Positions 35,735-45,289 of a stretch of 64,000 bases of DNA are shown here, in pieces (the stretch's first letter is position 1; every line of letters starts with the position of its first letter). Source of the stretch: Mesorhizobium sp. WSM3859 (lineage in GTDB: Bacteria > Pseudomonadota > Alphaproteobacteria > Rhizobiales > Rhizobiaceae). A program made the translations under genes and the position numbers. A model generated the notes under the pieces. That model saw only the letters and a program-made list of their open reading frames with translations. It did no database searches and was not told where the DNA came from. The stretch is from positions 396,553 through 460,552 of the forward strand of contig NZ_NSGG01000001.1 of the NCBI RefSeq assembly GCF_002295065.1, written 5' to 3'.

Positions 35735-37017
35735 TCGTACCTCAAGGCTTCGACCGGATCGAGCCGGGCGGCCCGCCAGGCCGGAAACACCGTCGCAATG
35801 AAGGACAGGCCCAGCGCCATGATGACGACATAGGTCGTCTCGCGCGGGTCCATCTTCGCCGGCAGCTGGCTGAGGAAATAGAGCTCCGGGTTGAACAGGA
35901 TCCGGCCGGTCATCCAGGAGAAGAACTGGCGGATCGATTCGATGTTGATGCAGATGACTACGCCGAGCAGCACGCCGGCGATCGTGCCGGTGACGCCGAT
36001 CGCCGCCCCGGTCATCAGAAAGATGCGCAGGATCGCGCCGCGCGAGGCGCCCATCGTGCGCAGGATGGCGATGTCGTGCCCTTTGTCCTTCACCAGCATG
36101 ATGAGGCCGGAAATGATGTTGAGCGCCGCCACCAGCACGATCAGCGTGAGGATCATGAACATGACGTTGCGCTCGACCTGCAACGCCGAGAAGAAGGTCT
36201 CGTTGCGCTGGCGCCAGTCGACGAGGTCGACCGGCCGCTGCGCCGCCTGCTCGACCAGCGGCTTCAGCGCATCGACATTATCCGGATTGTCGACATAGAT
36301 CTCGATGGTCTGCGCGCGCCCGTCCATGTTGAAATAGAGCTGCGCTTCCGAGAACGGCATGTAGACGATCGAGCTGTCATATTCCGACATGCCGACCTCG
36401 AAGATCGCCGCCACCTTGTAGCCCTTCATGCGCGGTGTGGTGCCGAGCGGCGTCACGTCGCCGTCCGGTGAGATCAGCGTGATGGTGTCGCCGAGCACCA
36501 GCCCGAGGCTTTCCGCCATGCGCTTGCCGATCGCCACGCCCTCACCGGTGTCGAAACCGTCGAGCGTGCCCTGCTTGATGTTGCTGGAAACGATCGAAAT
36601 CTTGCTGAGGTCTTCGCCGCGGATGCCGCGCACCAGGGCGCCCGTGCCGCCGCCGACATTGCCTTGCGCCAGCACCTGGCCATCGATCAGCGGAATGGCG
36701 TATTTGACACCCGACACACCGTTGATGCGGCTCGCTACCTCAGCGTAATCCTCCAGCGGCGAATCGAGCGGCTGCACGATGAGATGGCCGTTGACGCCGA
36801 GGATCCGCGTCAGCAGCTCGGCGCGAAAACCGTTCATCACCGCCATGACGACGATCAGCGTCGCGACGCCGAGCATGATGCCGAGGAAGGAGATCGAGGC
36901 GATGACGGAGATCACCGTTTCCTTGCGCCGCGAGCGCAGATAGCGCCAAGCCACCATGCGCTCGAACCCGGAAAAGGCGCCCGCCCCTGACCTGGCCGCT
37001 GTCGCCGCCTCGCTCAT
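35731..37017 (-). CDS. lolC: Lipoprotein-releasing ABC transporter permease LolC/LolE
   Basis: A 428-residue permease with one N-terminal and three C-terminal membrane segments flanking a large periplasmic domain (MacB/LolCE fold). [20 protein letters not shown] is the family opening, and the end [18 protein letters not shown] is the conserved FtsX-type tail. Only one permease gene is present, so a homodimer is likely. Start 37017 overlaps the proS stop by 4 nt; an upstream frame into proS is rejected. Confidence 0.92.
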   Translation of the reverse strand: MSEAATAARSGAGAFSGFERMVAWRYLRSRRKETVISVIASISFLGIMLGVATLIVVMAVMNGFRAELLTRILGVNGHLIVQPLDSPLEDYAEVASRINGVSGVKYAIPLIDGQVLAQGNVGGGTGALVRGIRGEDLSKISIVSSNIKQGTLDGFDTGEGVAIGKRMAESLGLVLGDTITLISPDGDVTPLGTTPRMKGYKVAAIFEVGMSEYDSSIVYMPFSEAQLYFNMDGRAQTIEIYVDNPDNVDALKPLVEQAAQRPVDLVDWRQRNETFFSALQVERNVMFMILTLIVLVAALNIISGLIMLVKDKGHDIAILRTMGASRGAILRIFLMTGAAIGVTGTIAGVLLGVVICINIESIRQFFSWMTGRILFNPELYFLSQLPAKMDPRETTYVVIMALGLSFIATVFPAWRAARLDPVEALRYE

Positions 37018-38342
37018 GCGGCGATACCCAGGCGCTTCTTGGCCTCGGCGATCGGCAGCGTCTCGCGCTCGCCCGACTTGCGGTTCTTGATCTCGACCTC
37101 GCCCGCCGCCACGCCGCGCGGACCGACGATCACCTGCCACGGCAGTCCGATCAGGTCGGCGGTGGCGAACTTGCCGCCCGGCCGCTGGTCGGTATCGTCA
37201 TAGAGCACGTCCTTGCCGGCCGAAGTCAGCGCCCCATAGAGATCGTCGCAGACGCGGTCGCATTCGCCGTCGCCGACCTTCATGTTGATCAGGCCGATGT
37301 CGAAGGGCGCCACCGCTTCCGGCCAGATGATGCCGTTCTCGTCATGGCTCGCCTCGATGATCGCCGCGACCAGCCGCGACGGACCGATGCCGTAGGAGCC
37401 GCCCGAGGCGTAATGGTCCTTACCGTCGGGCCCGGTCACCTTGGCGTTCATCGGCTTGGAATACTTCTCGCCGAAATGGAAGATGTGGCCGACCTCGATG
37501 CCGCGCGCCGAGAGCCGGTCGCCTTCGGCGACTTTCTCCCAGGCTGCCTCGTCATGCATTTCGTCGGTGGCCGCGTAAGGCGTCGTCCATTTCTGCACGA
37601 TGCCGCCGATCTCGGCATCGTCGGCGAAGTTGGTGTTCGCGCCCGGCACGTCTAGCGAGAGATAGGCGCGGTCGCAGAACACCTGGCTCTCGCCGGTCTC
37701 GGCCAGGATGATGAACTCGTGGCTGAGGTCGCCGCCGATCGGGCCGGTGTCGGCGCGCATCGGGATGGCCTGCAGGCCCATGCGTGTGAAGGTTCTGAGA
37801 TAGGAGACGAACATGCGGTTGTAGGCGGCCTTGGCGCCCTCGAAATCGAGGTCGAAGGAATAAGCGTCCTTCATCAGGAACTCTCTGCTGCGCATGACGC
37901 CGAAGCGCGGCCGCACCTCGTCGCGGAACTTCCACTGGATGTGGTAGAGATTGAGCGGCAGGTCCTTGTAGGACTTGACGTAGGCGCGAAAGATCTCGGT
38001 GACCATCTCTTCGTTGGTCGGACCGTAGAGCATGTCGCGGTCCTGACGATCCTTGATGCGCAGCATCTCCTTGCCGTAGTCGTTGTAGCGGCCGCTTTCC
38101 CGCCACAGATCCGCCGACTGGATGGTCGGCATCAGGATTTCCAGCGCGCCGGCGCGGTTCTGCTCCTCGCGGATGATCTGGCAAACCTTGTCCAGCACGC
38201 GCTTGCCCAATGGCAGCCACGAAAAGCTGCCCTGTCCCTGCTGGCGGATCATGCCGGCGCGCAGCATCAGCCGGTGCGAGACGATTTCGGCCTCGCGGGG
38301 ATTTTCTTTGAGAATGGGCAGGAAATAGCGCGACAAACGCAT
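37014..38342 (-). CDS. proS: Prolyl-tRNA synthetase (short bacterial type)
   Basis: A 442-residue class II synthetase. Motif 2 region [20 protein letters not shown] and motif 3 [19 protein letters not shown] are clear, as is the C-terminal anticodon-binding domain ([15 protein letters not shown]). It lacks the ~180-residue editing insertion of E. coli ProS, as usual for alphaproteobacteria. It heads the proS-lolC-lolD operon, each gene overlapping the next by 4 nt. An unusual hairpin and repeats lie upstream. Confidence 0.95.
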   Translation of the reverse strand: MRLSRYFLPILKENPREAEIVSHRLMLRAGMIRQQGQGSFSWLPLGKRVLDKVCQIIREEQNRAGALEILMPTIQSADLWRESGRYNDYGKEMLRIKDRQDRDMLYGPTNEEMVTEIFRAYVKSYKDLPLNLYHIQWKFRDEVRPRFGVMRSREFLMKDAYSFDLDFEGAKAAYNRMFVSYLRTFTRMGLQAIPMRADTGPIGGDLSHEFIILAETGESQVFCDRAYLSLDVPGANTNFADDAEIGGIVQKWTTPYAATDEMHDEAAWEKVAEGDRLSARGIEVGHIFHFGEKYSKPMNAKVTGPDGKDHYASGGSYGIGPSRLVAAIIEASHDENGIIWPEAVAPFDIGLINMKVGDGECDRVCDDLYGALTSAGKDVLYDDTDQRPGGKFATADLIGLPWQVIVGPRGVAAGEVEIKNRKSGERETLPIAEAKKRLGIAA

Positions 38343-38410
38343 GGACTGGTCCGTGAATGAAGATGGCGGCGCGGGAATCGGCGCGCCTTAGGCTGCTTGC
38401 CCGGGCTTCA

Positions 38411-38514
38411 TAGCCATTTCATGGCCGAATTGAAACCCGAGTGCCTCAAAGTGTCGGGCCTTCTGCGCCCTACCAAAAAAGGGATTTTTGGCGGTAAAGT
38501 GCCTCAAATGGCTA
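38411..38514. other. Repeats and hairpin upstream of proS
   Basis: TAGCCATTT (38411) is the inverse of AAATGGCTA (38506); GTGCCTCAAA occurs at 38441 and 38499; between them CCAAAAA-AGGGA-TTTTTGG (38473-38491) is a perfect 7-bp hairpin. It lies 70-170 nt upstream of the proS start, so it may be a leader or operator region. This belongs to the 574-bp gap 38343-38916, which otherwise holds the candidate sRNA and no protein gene. Confidence 0.4.
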
Positions 38515-38594
38515 TTTGATCGATTCACAAGCAAGCCCTGCCGCACTATTGTGCAGTGCAGCACGATATTGCCCGTTTCCGGGCAAAATTCTTC

Positions 38595-38622
38595 GTGACA
38601 TTTTCACCTGCCTTGGTCTAGT
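38595..38622 (+). promoter_or_regulatory. Candidate sigma-70 promoter for small RNA
   Basis: GTGACA (38595-38600), 16-nt spacer, TCTAGT (38617-38622). Both hexamers are partial matches, but an intrinsic terminator lies about 150 nt downstream with no protein gene between. Confidence 0.4.
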
Positions 38623-38628
38623 GTGCGC

Positions 38629-38779
38629 CGATAACCGAGAGGGCGGAGAAAAATCTGCTCTCCTACGCGGTCAAAGTCTTGGGAGGATGCGATCTAGGCG
38701 CGGTAACTCGCTGCCGCCGGACACCGGAAACGGATCGGACGCGTTTAAATTGCAAGGCCTCGTGCCTTGCATTTTTTTT
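38629..38779 (+). ncRNA. Candidate small RNA (~150 nt)
   Basis: A region between proS and the DUF1467 gene with a promoter-like pair at 38595-38622 and a strong intrinsic terminator at 38751-38779. Internal pairing is visible: GGAGAAAAATCTGCTCTCC near 38645 and CCGCCGGACACCGG near 38714. Frames through it have no ribosome site or codon bias. I do not recognise the family; 6S-like or trans-acting rhizobial sRNAs are possibilities. The 5' end is inferred from the promoter. Confidence 0.5.
38751..38779 (+). terminator. Intrinsic terminator of the candidate sRNA
   Basis: TGCAAGGC-CTCGT-GCCTTGCA, an 8-bp perfect stem, followed by eight T residues. It is the cleanest Rho-independent terminator in the window and points rightward. 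Confidence 0.85.
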
Positions 38780-38916
38780 GTGCAATCATCTGCTTAGCAC
38801 AGCCAGCTGCCAGATAGCGTCAGCCACGGATAATCACCAAAATCGGAAGCCGGCTTCCGATTTCAACCTTCGCGCGCGTATGCTGCTCAATACTTGCGGA
38901 GACTGTGTCTTCAGCG

Positions 38917-39201
38917 TCAGTGATGGGTATTCGGACTAAAGTCCGGCATGATCCGCATGATGTCGTCGAAGCTGAACCCCAGCCCCATCGTCAGGCCGTA
39001 GAAAGTGCCCATCACGACCACCGTCACGAGCGTCGCGCGCAGGAAGGCGCGCAGCATATGCGGCCCGCGCGGCGCGCTGGAAACCGTGCCAAGCGTGACA
39101 TCCTTGTCGTCGTCCTGCGTGCGCAGGCTGAACGGCAGAACGATGAACAGCGCCAGCCACCAGGTGACGAAGAAAAGCGCGACGAGCAGCACCCAGTTCA
39201 T
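38917..39201 (-). CDS. DUF1467 family membrane protein
   Basis: A 94-residue protein with two membrane segments (MNWVLLVALFFVTWWLALFI near the start, then ATLVTVVVMGTFYGLTMGL) and the polar SLRTQDDD link between them, the pattern of the alphaproteobacterial DUF1467 family of unknown role. Its start overlaps the mce stop by 4 nt, the usual rhizobial arrangement. Confidence 0.88.
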   Translation of the reverse strand: MNWVLLVALFFVTWWLALFIVLPFSLRTQDDDKDVTLGTVSSAPRGPHMLRAFLRATLVTVVVMGTFYGLTMGLGFSFDDIMRIMPDFSPNTHH

Positions 39202-39602
39202 GCCTGCTCCAGTTCGACGAGCGTGCCGAAGAAATCCTTGGGATGCAGGAACAGCACCGGCTTGCCATGCGCGCCGGTCTTCGGGTTGCCGTCGCCCAGC
39301 ACGCGCGCGCCGCTCGCCTTCAGATGATCGCGGGCAGCCAGGATATCGTCGACCTCGTAGCAGACATGATGCATGCCGCCTGAAGGATTCTTCTCCAGGA
39401 AAGCCGCGATCGGCGAAGCTTCACCCAGCGGCTCCAGCAGCTCGATCTTGGTGTTGCCGACATCGACGAACACCACCGTCACGCCATGCTCCGGCAGCGC
39501 CTGCGGCGCGCTCAATCGCGCGCCCAGCGTATCGCGATAGGCGGCTGTCGCCGCGGCGAGATCCGGCACGGCAAGGGCGACATGGTTCAGGCGTCCAAGC
39601 AT
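39198..39602 (-). CDS. mce: Methylmalonyl-CoA epimerase
   Basis: A 134-residue glyoxalase-fold protein. LNHVALAVPDLAAATAAYRD and GMHHVCYEVDDI carry two metal-ligand histidines, VVFVDVGNTKIELLEP and LVELEQ the acidic ones. It interconverts (R)- and (S)-methylmalonyl-CoA for the B12-dependent mutase, linking this locus to the cob genes in the window. ATG 39602 follows GGAG 6 nt upstream. The repeat arm at 39618 starts only 15 nt before the start codon. Confidence 0.92.
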   Translation of the reverse strand: MLGRLNHVALAVPDLAAATAAYRDTLGARLSAPQALPEHGVTVVFVDVGNTKIELLEPLGEASPIAAFLEKNPSGGMHHVCYEVDDILAARDHLKASGARVLGDGNPKTGAHGKPVLFLHPKDFFGTLVELEQA

Positions 39603-39617
39603 AATGGGCTCCAAAGT

Positions 39618-39740
39618 GCAGTGAGTAGTGAGTAGTCAGTAGTGAATGGTGAATGGTGAATGGTTGCCTGGCGCACCGAACAGCGGATTTCACTACTCAC
39701 TACTCACTACTCACTCACTACTCACCACTCACCATTCACC
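39618..39740. repeat. Inverted TAGTGAGTAG-type repeat between rnj and mce
   Basis: Left arm 39618-39664 (CAGTGAGTAGTGAGTAGTCA, then GTGAATGGTGAATGGTGAAT) and right arm 39690-39740 (CACTACTCACTACTCACTAC, then CACTCACCATTCACC) are inverse. A unique centre of about 25 nt separates them. The outer end of the right arm contains the rnj TGA stop codon. The same motifs flank the extra gene inside the nuo operon at 56.65-57.1 kb. Confidence 0.85.
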
Positions 39741-41406
39741 GCGTAACAAACACCGTCACCAGCGGCTTCTTGCCCCAGGCTTCGTTGGCGGCGGCGCGCA
39801 CGGCGCGACGCACTGCTTCCTGTACCAGGTCGAGGTCTTTTCGGCGCTGGCGCGGAATGGAGTCCACGGCGCCGATTGCCGCATCGAGCATCAGGTCTTC
39901 CAGCGTTTCGCCGCTGGCATCCGCCTCGGCCACGCCGATCGCCACCAGGTCGGGGTCGCCGGCAAGCTCATATTTGTCGTCGAGCACGACATTGACCGCG
40001 ACATGACCGGCGAAGGAGAGCTTTCGGCGGTCGCGTATGCCCATCGCCTGGTCGGTGCCGATCAAGAACCCGTCCTTGTACAGCCGGCCGAACGGCAGCT
40101 GGTCGATGATCGTCGCCGGGCCGGGCCAGAGCCTCAGCATGTCGCCGTCGCGCACCTGCGCCACCTGGCCGATGCCCGACATCGACATCAGCGAGCCCTG
40201 CGCCACCAGATGCGCCGCCTCGCCATGCACCGGAACGCCGATCTGCGGCCGCACCCATTCATACATCTTGCGCAATTCGCTGCGGCGCGGGTGGCCCGAC
40301 ACATGCACCAGCGCGTCGCCGTCCTCGATGATCTTCATGCCGAGGTCGATCAGCCGGTTCTTGATCTCGAGGATCGCCTTCTCGTTGCCGGGAATGGTGC
40401 GCGAGGAAAACACCACCGTGTCGCCGGCCGTCAGCGCCACCGACTTCATCTCGTCGCGCGACATCTTTGCAAGCGCGGCGAGCGGCTCGCCCTGGCTGCC
40501 GGTGCAGATGATCACCAGGTTCTCGCGCGGGATATAGCCATAGTCTTCCTCGGCGATGAACTCCGGCAGGCCATCCATATAGCCGAGCTCGCCCGCCACA
40601 TCGATGACGCGCTTCAGCGAGCGGCCGAGCACCAGGCACTGTCGGCCGGCATCGCGCGCCGCGCGCGCTATCGAGACGATGCGCCCGACATTGGAGGAGA
40701 AAGTGGTGACCGCGACGCGGCCCTTGGCCTTCTCGATGACGCCCTTCAGGCCTTCGCCCACCGCCACTTCCGACGGCGACTCCCCTTCCCTCAACGCGTT
40801 GGTGGAATCGCAGATCAGCGCCAGCACGCCCTTGTCGCCATAGGTGCGGAACCGCGCCTCGTCGGTCTTCGGACCGATCGTCGGCTCGGGGTCGATCTTC
40901 CAGTCGCCGGTATGGATGACGGTGCCGGCCGGCGTGGTGATCGCCAGCGACATCGGCTCGGGAATCGAGTGCGCCACCGGAATGGCCTCGATCTCGAAAG
41001 GTCCGATGGTGAATTTCTCGCCGGCCCGGTAGATCGACGCCGGAATCTTCGGAGCGTTCTGCTCGCCCTGCCGCTTGGCTTCCAGCAAGCCTGCGGTGAA
41101 CGGCGTCATCCAAACCGGCGCTTTGAGCCTCGGCCAAATATCGAGCAGCGCGCCGTAATGGTCCTCATGCGCGTGGGTGATGACGATGCCGCGCAAGCCG
41201 TCGATGTTCTCCTCGATGAAGCGCGTATCGGGCAGGATGAGATCGACGCCCGGATGTGCCGAGTCCGGAAAGGTGACGCCGACATCGACGACGATCCATT
41301 CGCGCGCATCCGCCGGCCCATAGCCGTAAAGGGCGAAATTCATGCCGATCTCGCCGACGCCGCCCAGCGGCGCGAAAACGAGCTCGGCGTTTTCCTTATT
41401 CGCCAT
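39736..41406 (-). CDS. rnj: Ribonuclease J
   Basis: A 556-residue metallo-beta-lactamase/beta-CASP RNase. VITHAHEDHYGALLDIWPRL is the HxHxDH zinc motif; VIHTGDWKIDPEPTIGPKTD and VSGHPRRSELRKMYEWVRPQ contain later motifs, and the C-terminal domain is present. It processes rRNA and degrades mRNA from 5' ends. The gene is normal length, and its stop lies within a repeat arm. birA is 97 nt upstream. Confidence 0.94.
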   Translation of the reverse strand: MANKENAELVFAPLGGVGEIGMNFALYGYGPADAREWIVVDVGVTFPDSAHPGVDLILPDTRFIEENIDGLRGIVITHAHEDHYGALLDIWPRLKAPVWMTPFTAGLLEAKRQGEQNAPKIPASIYRAGEKFTIGPFEIEAIPVAHSIPEPMSLAITTPAGTVIHTGDWKIDPEPTIGPKTDEARFRTYGDKGVLALICDSTNALREGESPSEVAVGEGLKGVIEKAKGRVAVTTFSSNVGRIVSIARAARDAGRQCLVLGRSLKRVIDVAGELGYMDGLPEFIAEEDYGYIPRENLVIICTGSQGEPLAALAKMSRDEMKSVALTAGDTVVFSSRTIPGNEKAILEIKNRLIDLGMKIIEDGDALVHVSGHPRRSELRKMYEWVRPQIGVPVHGEAAHLVAQGSLMSMSGIGQVAQVRDGDMLRLWPGPATIIDQLPFGRLYKDGFLIGTDQAMGIRDRRKLSFAGHVAVNVVLDDKYELAGDPDLVAIGVAEADASGETLEDLMLDAAIGAVDSIPRQRRKDLDLVQEAVRRAVRAAANEAWGKKPLVTVFVTR

Positions 41407-41503
41407 GAATCCTTTCCTTCCTGGCCGCTTCGGCCAAGCCGTTAGAACAATTCCGGGAAAAGCGTATCAGGATTTTCCGTCCGGAATTGCGCAAGAACAA
41501 AAA

Positions 41504-42325
41504 CTATGCCCTGGCCGAGGCGACCGCGCCGAAATGCACGTCGCCGGCCGCGATCGTCAAAACCGATCCTTCATTGTCGCGGATCACGAAACGGCAGTCC
41601 TCGTCAATGGTTTCGAAGACGCCGCGCACCACATTGCCGTCAATTCTGACAGCAACCTCGCCGCCAAGCCCCGCCGCGCGGGCAAGCCAGCGCTTCCGGA
41701 TGGCATCGAGCCCGCGCCCGTCATCCCAGATCCGGGCATTCTCGCTCCAGGCGTCCGAAAGCGCCAGGAACAGCGTTTCGGCGTCGCAATCGGCGCCGAG
41801 CGCGCTCAGCGAGGTCGCTGGATAAGGCAAGTCCTCGGGATAAGCCACGACATTGACGCCGATGCCGATGGCGACGGCGAAACGGCTGCCCTCGAGCATC
41901 GCCGATTCCAGCAGGATGCCGGCAAGCTTGGCGCCCGAAGCCAGCACGTCGTTAGGCCATTTCAGCTCGAAGCGGTTGCGACCCTGGCTAGCGCCATCCA
42001 AGGCGACCGCGATCCGGCCCTTCGGCACGACGGCATCGAGCGCGTCGGCCAGCGCCAGCCCCGCGACGAAGCCAAGCGTCGCGGCCAGCCGAAGCTCGCC
42101 GCCCGGAACCACGAGCAATGTCGCCGCAAGATTGCCTTCCGGCGTCGCCCAGGCGCGGCCACGCCGGCCGCGACCGCTCTCCTGCTTCTTCGACACGACC
42201 CAGAGCTTGCCGGGATCGCCGGCGCGCGCGTGTTCCAGCGCCAGCGCGTTGGTGGAGCCGACGCTGTCATGCGCCTCGAGCCGGAACCCCTCCGACGCCG
42301 CGGTTGGAGCCAGCCGAAACGCCAT
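41504..42325 (-). CDS. birA: Biotin--[acetyl-CoA-carboxylase] ligase
   Basis: A 273-residue monofunctional BirA. SVGSTNALALEHARAG, ESGRGRRGRAWATPEGNL (adenylate-binding GRGRRG loop) and KWPNDVLASGAKLAGILLE are present. It lacks the N-terminal DNA-binding domain of E. coli BirA, so it should not be a repressor. ATG 42325 lies 4 nt after the nuoN stop, so it is the tail of the nuo transcript, as in other rhizobia. Confidence 0.93.
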   Translation of the reverse strand: MAFRLAPTAASEGFRLEAHDSVGSTNALALEHARAGDPGKLWVVSKKQESGRGRRGRAWATPEGNLAATLLVVPGGELRLAATLGFVAGLALADALDAVVPKGRIAVALDGASQGRNRFELKWPNDVLASGAKLAGILLESAMLEGSRFAVAIGIGVNVVAYPEDLPYPATSLSALGADCDAETLFLALSDAWSENARIWDDGRGLDAIRKRWLARAAGLGGEVAVRIDGNVVRGVFETIDEDCRFVIRDNEGSVLTIAAGDVHFGAVASARA

Positions 42326-42329
42326 CCCG

Positions 42330-43766
42330 TCAGAAGAACGTCTTGGCGGCAGCTTCGGCATAGCTGCCGATCGGTCCGCCGATCAGCACGTAGAACAGCA
42401 CGAAGGCGCCGCTGACGCCGAGCACGAGACGCAGCTCGCTGGCCATCGGAACGAAGCCGCCGACAGGCTCGTCGAACCACATGATCTTGATGATGCGCAG
42501 GTAATAGTAGGCGCCCACCACCGAGGCCAGCACGCCGATGATCGCCAGCGCGTAGAGATGCGCGTTGATGGCGGCGAGGAACACGTACCACTTCCCCCAG
42601 AAGCCCGCGAGCGGCGGAATGCCGGCCAGCGAGAACATCAGGATGGTGAGGATGGTAGCCATGACCGGGTTGGTCGAGGCAAGCCCGGAAAGATCGCTGA
42701 TCTGCTCGACATTGCCTTCCTTGCGCCGCATGGCGAGAATGAAGGCGAAGGTGCCGAGCGTCATCACCAGGTAGATCAGCATGTAGATGGCGACGCCGCG
42801 CACGCCGGCCTGGCTGTTGGCCGCAAGGCCGACCAGCGCGTAGCCCATATGTCCGATCGAGGAATAGGCCATCAGGCGCTTGATGTTGGTCTGCCCGATG
42901 GCGGCGAAAGCGCCGAGCGCCATCGAGGCGATCGAAATGAAGACCACGATCTGCTGCCAATCCGAAGCGATCGGCTTGAAGGCGCCCATGGTGACGCGCA
43001 CGATTAGCGCCATCGCCGCCATCTTCGGAGCCGCCGCCAGGAAGGCGGTGATTGGGGTCGGCGCGCCTTCATAGACGTCCGGCGTCCACATGTGGAACGG
43101 GACGGCCGAGATTTTGAAGGCGAGGCCGGCTAGCACGAACACCAGGCCGAAGACAAGGCCGAGCTGGCGCTCGCCGCTGCCCAGAGCCGTCGCAATCTCC
43201 TGGAAGCCGGTGTTGCCGGTATACCCATAGACGAGGCTGATGCCGTAGAGCAGCATGCCCGAGGACAGCGCGCCGAGGACGAAATATTTCAGGCCCGCTT
43301 CGGTCGAGCGCAGGTTGTCGCGGTTGATCGCCGCCAGCACATAGATCGCCAGCGATTGCAGCTCGAGCCCGAGATAAAGCCCGATCATGCCGTTGGCCGA
43401 GATCATCAGAAGCATGCCGAGCGTGCAGAGCAGGATAAGCACCGGGAATTCGAACTTGTCGAAATGCTCCTGACGCGCAAAGCGCATCGACATGACCAGC
43501 GTCACCGCCGAGCCGATCAGCGCCAGTATCTTCATGAAAGCGCCGAAGGCATCCTGCACAAAGGCGCCGCCATAGGCAGCGCCCTGTCCGCCGGAGAAGA
43601 CGAGCCACAGTCCGGCCACCACCAGAACAAGAACGGCCAAGCCGGTCACGGTCATGGTGTTGTTGGATCGCGAATAGGCTCCGATCATCAGGAGCACCAG
43701 CGCGCCGACGGCCAGGATCAGTTCCGGCGTCGAGAGCGAAAGACTGGAGATAAGGTCCGGCGTCAT
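42330..43766 (-). CDS. nuoN: NADH-quinone oxidoreductase subunit N
   Basis: A 478-residue antiporter-like membrane subunit with about 14 membrane segments. [20 protein letters not shown] and [16 protein letters not shown] are conserved proton-channel helices with Lys/His residues. It is the last membrane-arm gene of the operon, 14 nt after nuoM. Confidence 0.95.
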   Translation of the reverse strand: MTPDLISSLSLSTPELILAVGALVLLMIGAYSRSNNTMTVTGLAVLVLVVAGLWLVFSGGQGAAYGGAFVQDAFGAFMKILALIGSAVTLVMSMRFARQEHFDKFEFPVLILLCTLGMLLMISANGMIGLYLGLELQSLAIYVLAAINRDNLRSTEAGLKYFVLGALSSGMLLYGISLVYGYTGNTGFQEIATALGSGERQLGLVFGLVFVLAGLAFKISAVPFHMWTPDVYEGAPTPITAFLAAAPKMAAMALIVRVTMGAFKPIASDWQQIVVFISIASMALGAFAAIGQTNIKRLMAYSSIGHMGYALVGLAANSQAGVRGVAIYMLIYLVMTLGTFAFILAMRRKEGNVEQISDLSGLASTNPVMATILTILMFSLAGIPPLAGFWGKWYVFLAAINAHLYALAIIGVLASVVGAYYYLRIIKIMWFDEPVGGFVPMASELRLVLGVSGAFVLFYVLIGGPIGSYAEAAAKTFF

Positions 43767-43780
43767 GGTCTATTCCCCAG

Positions 43781-45289
43781 TCAGTTCGCCGCCGCGGTCT
43801 GCGCGGAATTGATGGATGCGGTGACGTTGGTGACGAGCGACTTGACCGATTGGGCAGTCGCGTCGAACACCGGCGCCGGGTAGACGCCAAAGAAGATGAC
43901 CAGCACCACCAGCGGGTAGATGATCGCCTTTTCGCGCGGCGACAGATCGAGCAGGTTTTTCAGGCTGTCCTTGGTCAGCGCGCCGAAGATGACCCGCCGA
44001 TAGAGCCATAGCGCGTAAGCCGCCGACAGGATGACGCCGGTGGCGGCGAAGAACGCCACCCAGGTGTTGACCTTGAACACGCCAAGCATGGTCAGGAATT
44101 CGCCGATGAAGCCGCTGGTGCCGGGAAGGCCGACATTGGCCATGGTGAAGATCATGAACACGGTGGCGTATTTCGGCATGTTGTTGACCAGACCGCCATA
44201 AGCGTCGATCTCGCGCGTGTGCATGCGGTCGTAGATGACGCCGACGCACAGGAATAGCGCACCCGAAACGAGGCCATGGCTGAGCATCTGGTAGATCGCG
44301 CCCTGCACGCCCTCCTGATTCATAGCGAAGATGCCCATGGTGACGAAACCCATGTGCGCAACCGACGAATAAGCGATCAGCTTCTTCATGTCCTCCTGCA
44401 TCAGCGCCACCAGCGAGGTGTAGATGATGGCCACGACTGAGAGCGTGAACACCAGCGGCGCGAACATCGCCGACGCTTCCGGGAACATCGGCAGCGAGAA
44501 GCGCAGGAAGCCATACCCGCCCATCTTCAGGAGGATGGCGGCCAGGATCACCGAGCCTGCCGTCGGCGCCTCGACGTGAGCGTCGGGCAGCCATGTATGC
44601 ACCGGCCACATCGGCATCTTCACCGCGAAGGAGGCGAAGAAGGCCAGCCACAGCCAGGTCTGCATGTTGGCCGGGAAGTGATGCGTCAGAAGCGTGGTGA
44701 TGTCGGTCGTACCGGACTGGAAGAACATCGCCATGATGGCGAGCAGCATCAGCACCGAGCCGGCGAGCGTGTAGAGGAAGAACTTGAACGAGGCATAGAC
44801 GCGCCGCTTGCCGCCCCAGACGCCGATGATGATGAACATCGGGATCAGGCCGGCCTCGAAGAAGACGTAGAACAAGACGATGTCGAGCGCGCAGAACACG
44901 CCGATCATCAGCGTCTCGAGGATCAGGAAGGCGATCATATAGGCCTTGACCCGCTTCTCGATCGCTTCCCAGGAGGCGAGGATGGAAAGCGGCATCAGGA
45001 AGGTCGTCAGGATGACGAACAGCATCGAGATGCCGTCGACGCCCATGTGGTAGGAAATGCCCGAATCCAACCAGGCGTATTTCTCGACGAACTGGAAGCC
45101 GGCCTGCGAATTGTCGAAGCCTTTCCAGATGAACAGCGACACCAGGAAGGTGAAAGTGGTCGTCGCAAGCGCGATGCCGCGGATGTTGCGGCGCGCGTTT
45201 TCGCTGTCGTCGCTGATCGGCAGAATGAAGAGAACACCAACCAGCGGCAGGAAGGTGACCAGCGACAGGAGGTTGGACCAAGCGGTCAT
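43781..45289 (-). CDS. nuoM: NADH-quinone oxidoreductase subunit M
   Basis: A 502-residue polytopic subunit. [20 protein letters not shown] and [20 protein letters not shown] are the diagnostic motifs of Mrp-like complex I subunits; the K and E in the channel are present. Its start shares one base with the nuoL stop (45289). Confidence 0.96.
   Translation of the reverse strand: MTAWSNLLSLVTFLPLVGVLFILPISDDSENARRNIRGIALATTTFTFLVSLFIWKGFDNSQAGFQFVEKYAWLDSGISYHMGVDGISMLFVILTTFLMPLSILASWEAIEKRVKAYMIAFLILETLMIGVFCALDIVLFYVFFEAGLIPMFIIIGVWGGKRRVYASFKFFLYTLAGSVLMLLAIMAMFFQSGTTDITTLLTHHFPANMQTWLWLAFFASFAVKMPMWPVHTWLPDAHVEAPTAGSVILAAILLKMGGYGFLRFSLPMFPEASAMFAPLVFTLSVVAIIYTSLVALMQEDMKKLIAYSSVAHMGFVTMGIFAMNQEGVQGAIYQMLSHGLVSGALFLCVGVIYDRMHTREIDAYGGLVNNMPKYATVFMIFTMANVGLPGTSGFIGEFLTMLGVFKVNTWVAFFAATGVILSAAYALWLYRRVIFGALTKDSLKNLLDLSPREKAIIYPLVVLVIFFGVYPAPVFDATAQSVKSLVTNVTASINSAQTAAAN

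Noticed and set aside
38516..38939. 86-93 codon plus-strand frames over the candidate sRNA
   Set aside because: No ribosome site or codon bias, and an intrinsic terminator lies inside both frames.
39618..39740. CRISPR-like look of the TAGTGAGTAG arrays
   Set aside because: Units are 7-12 bp, contiguous and without unique spacers of constant length; no cas genes are in the window.
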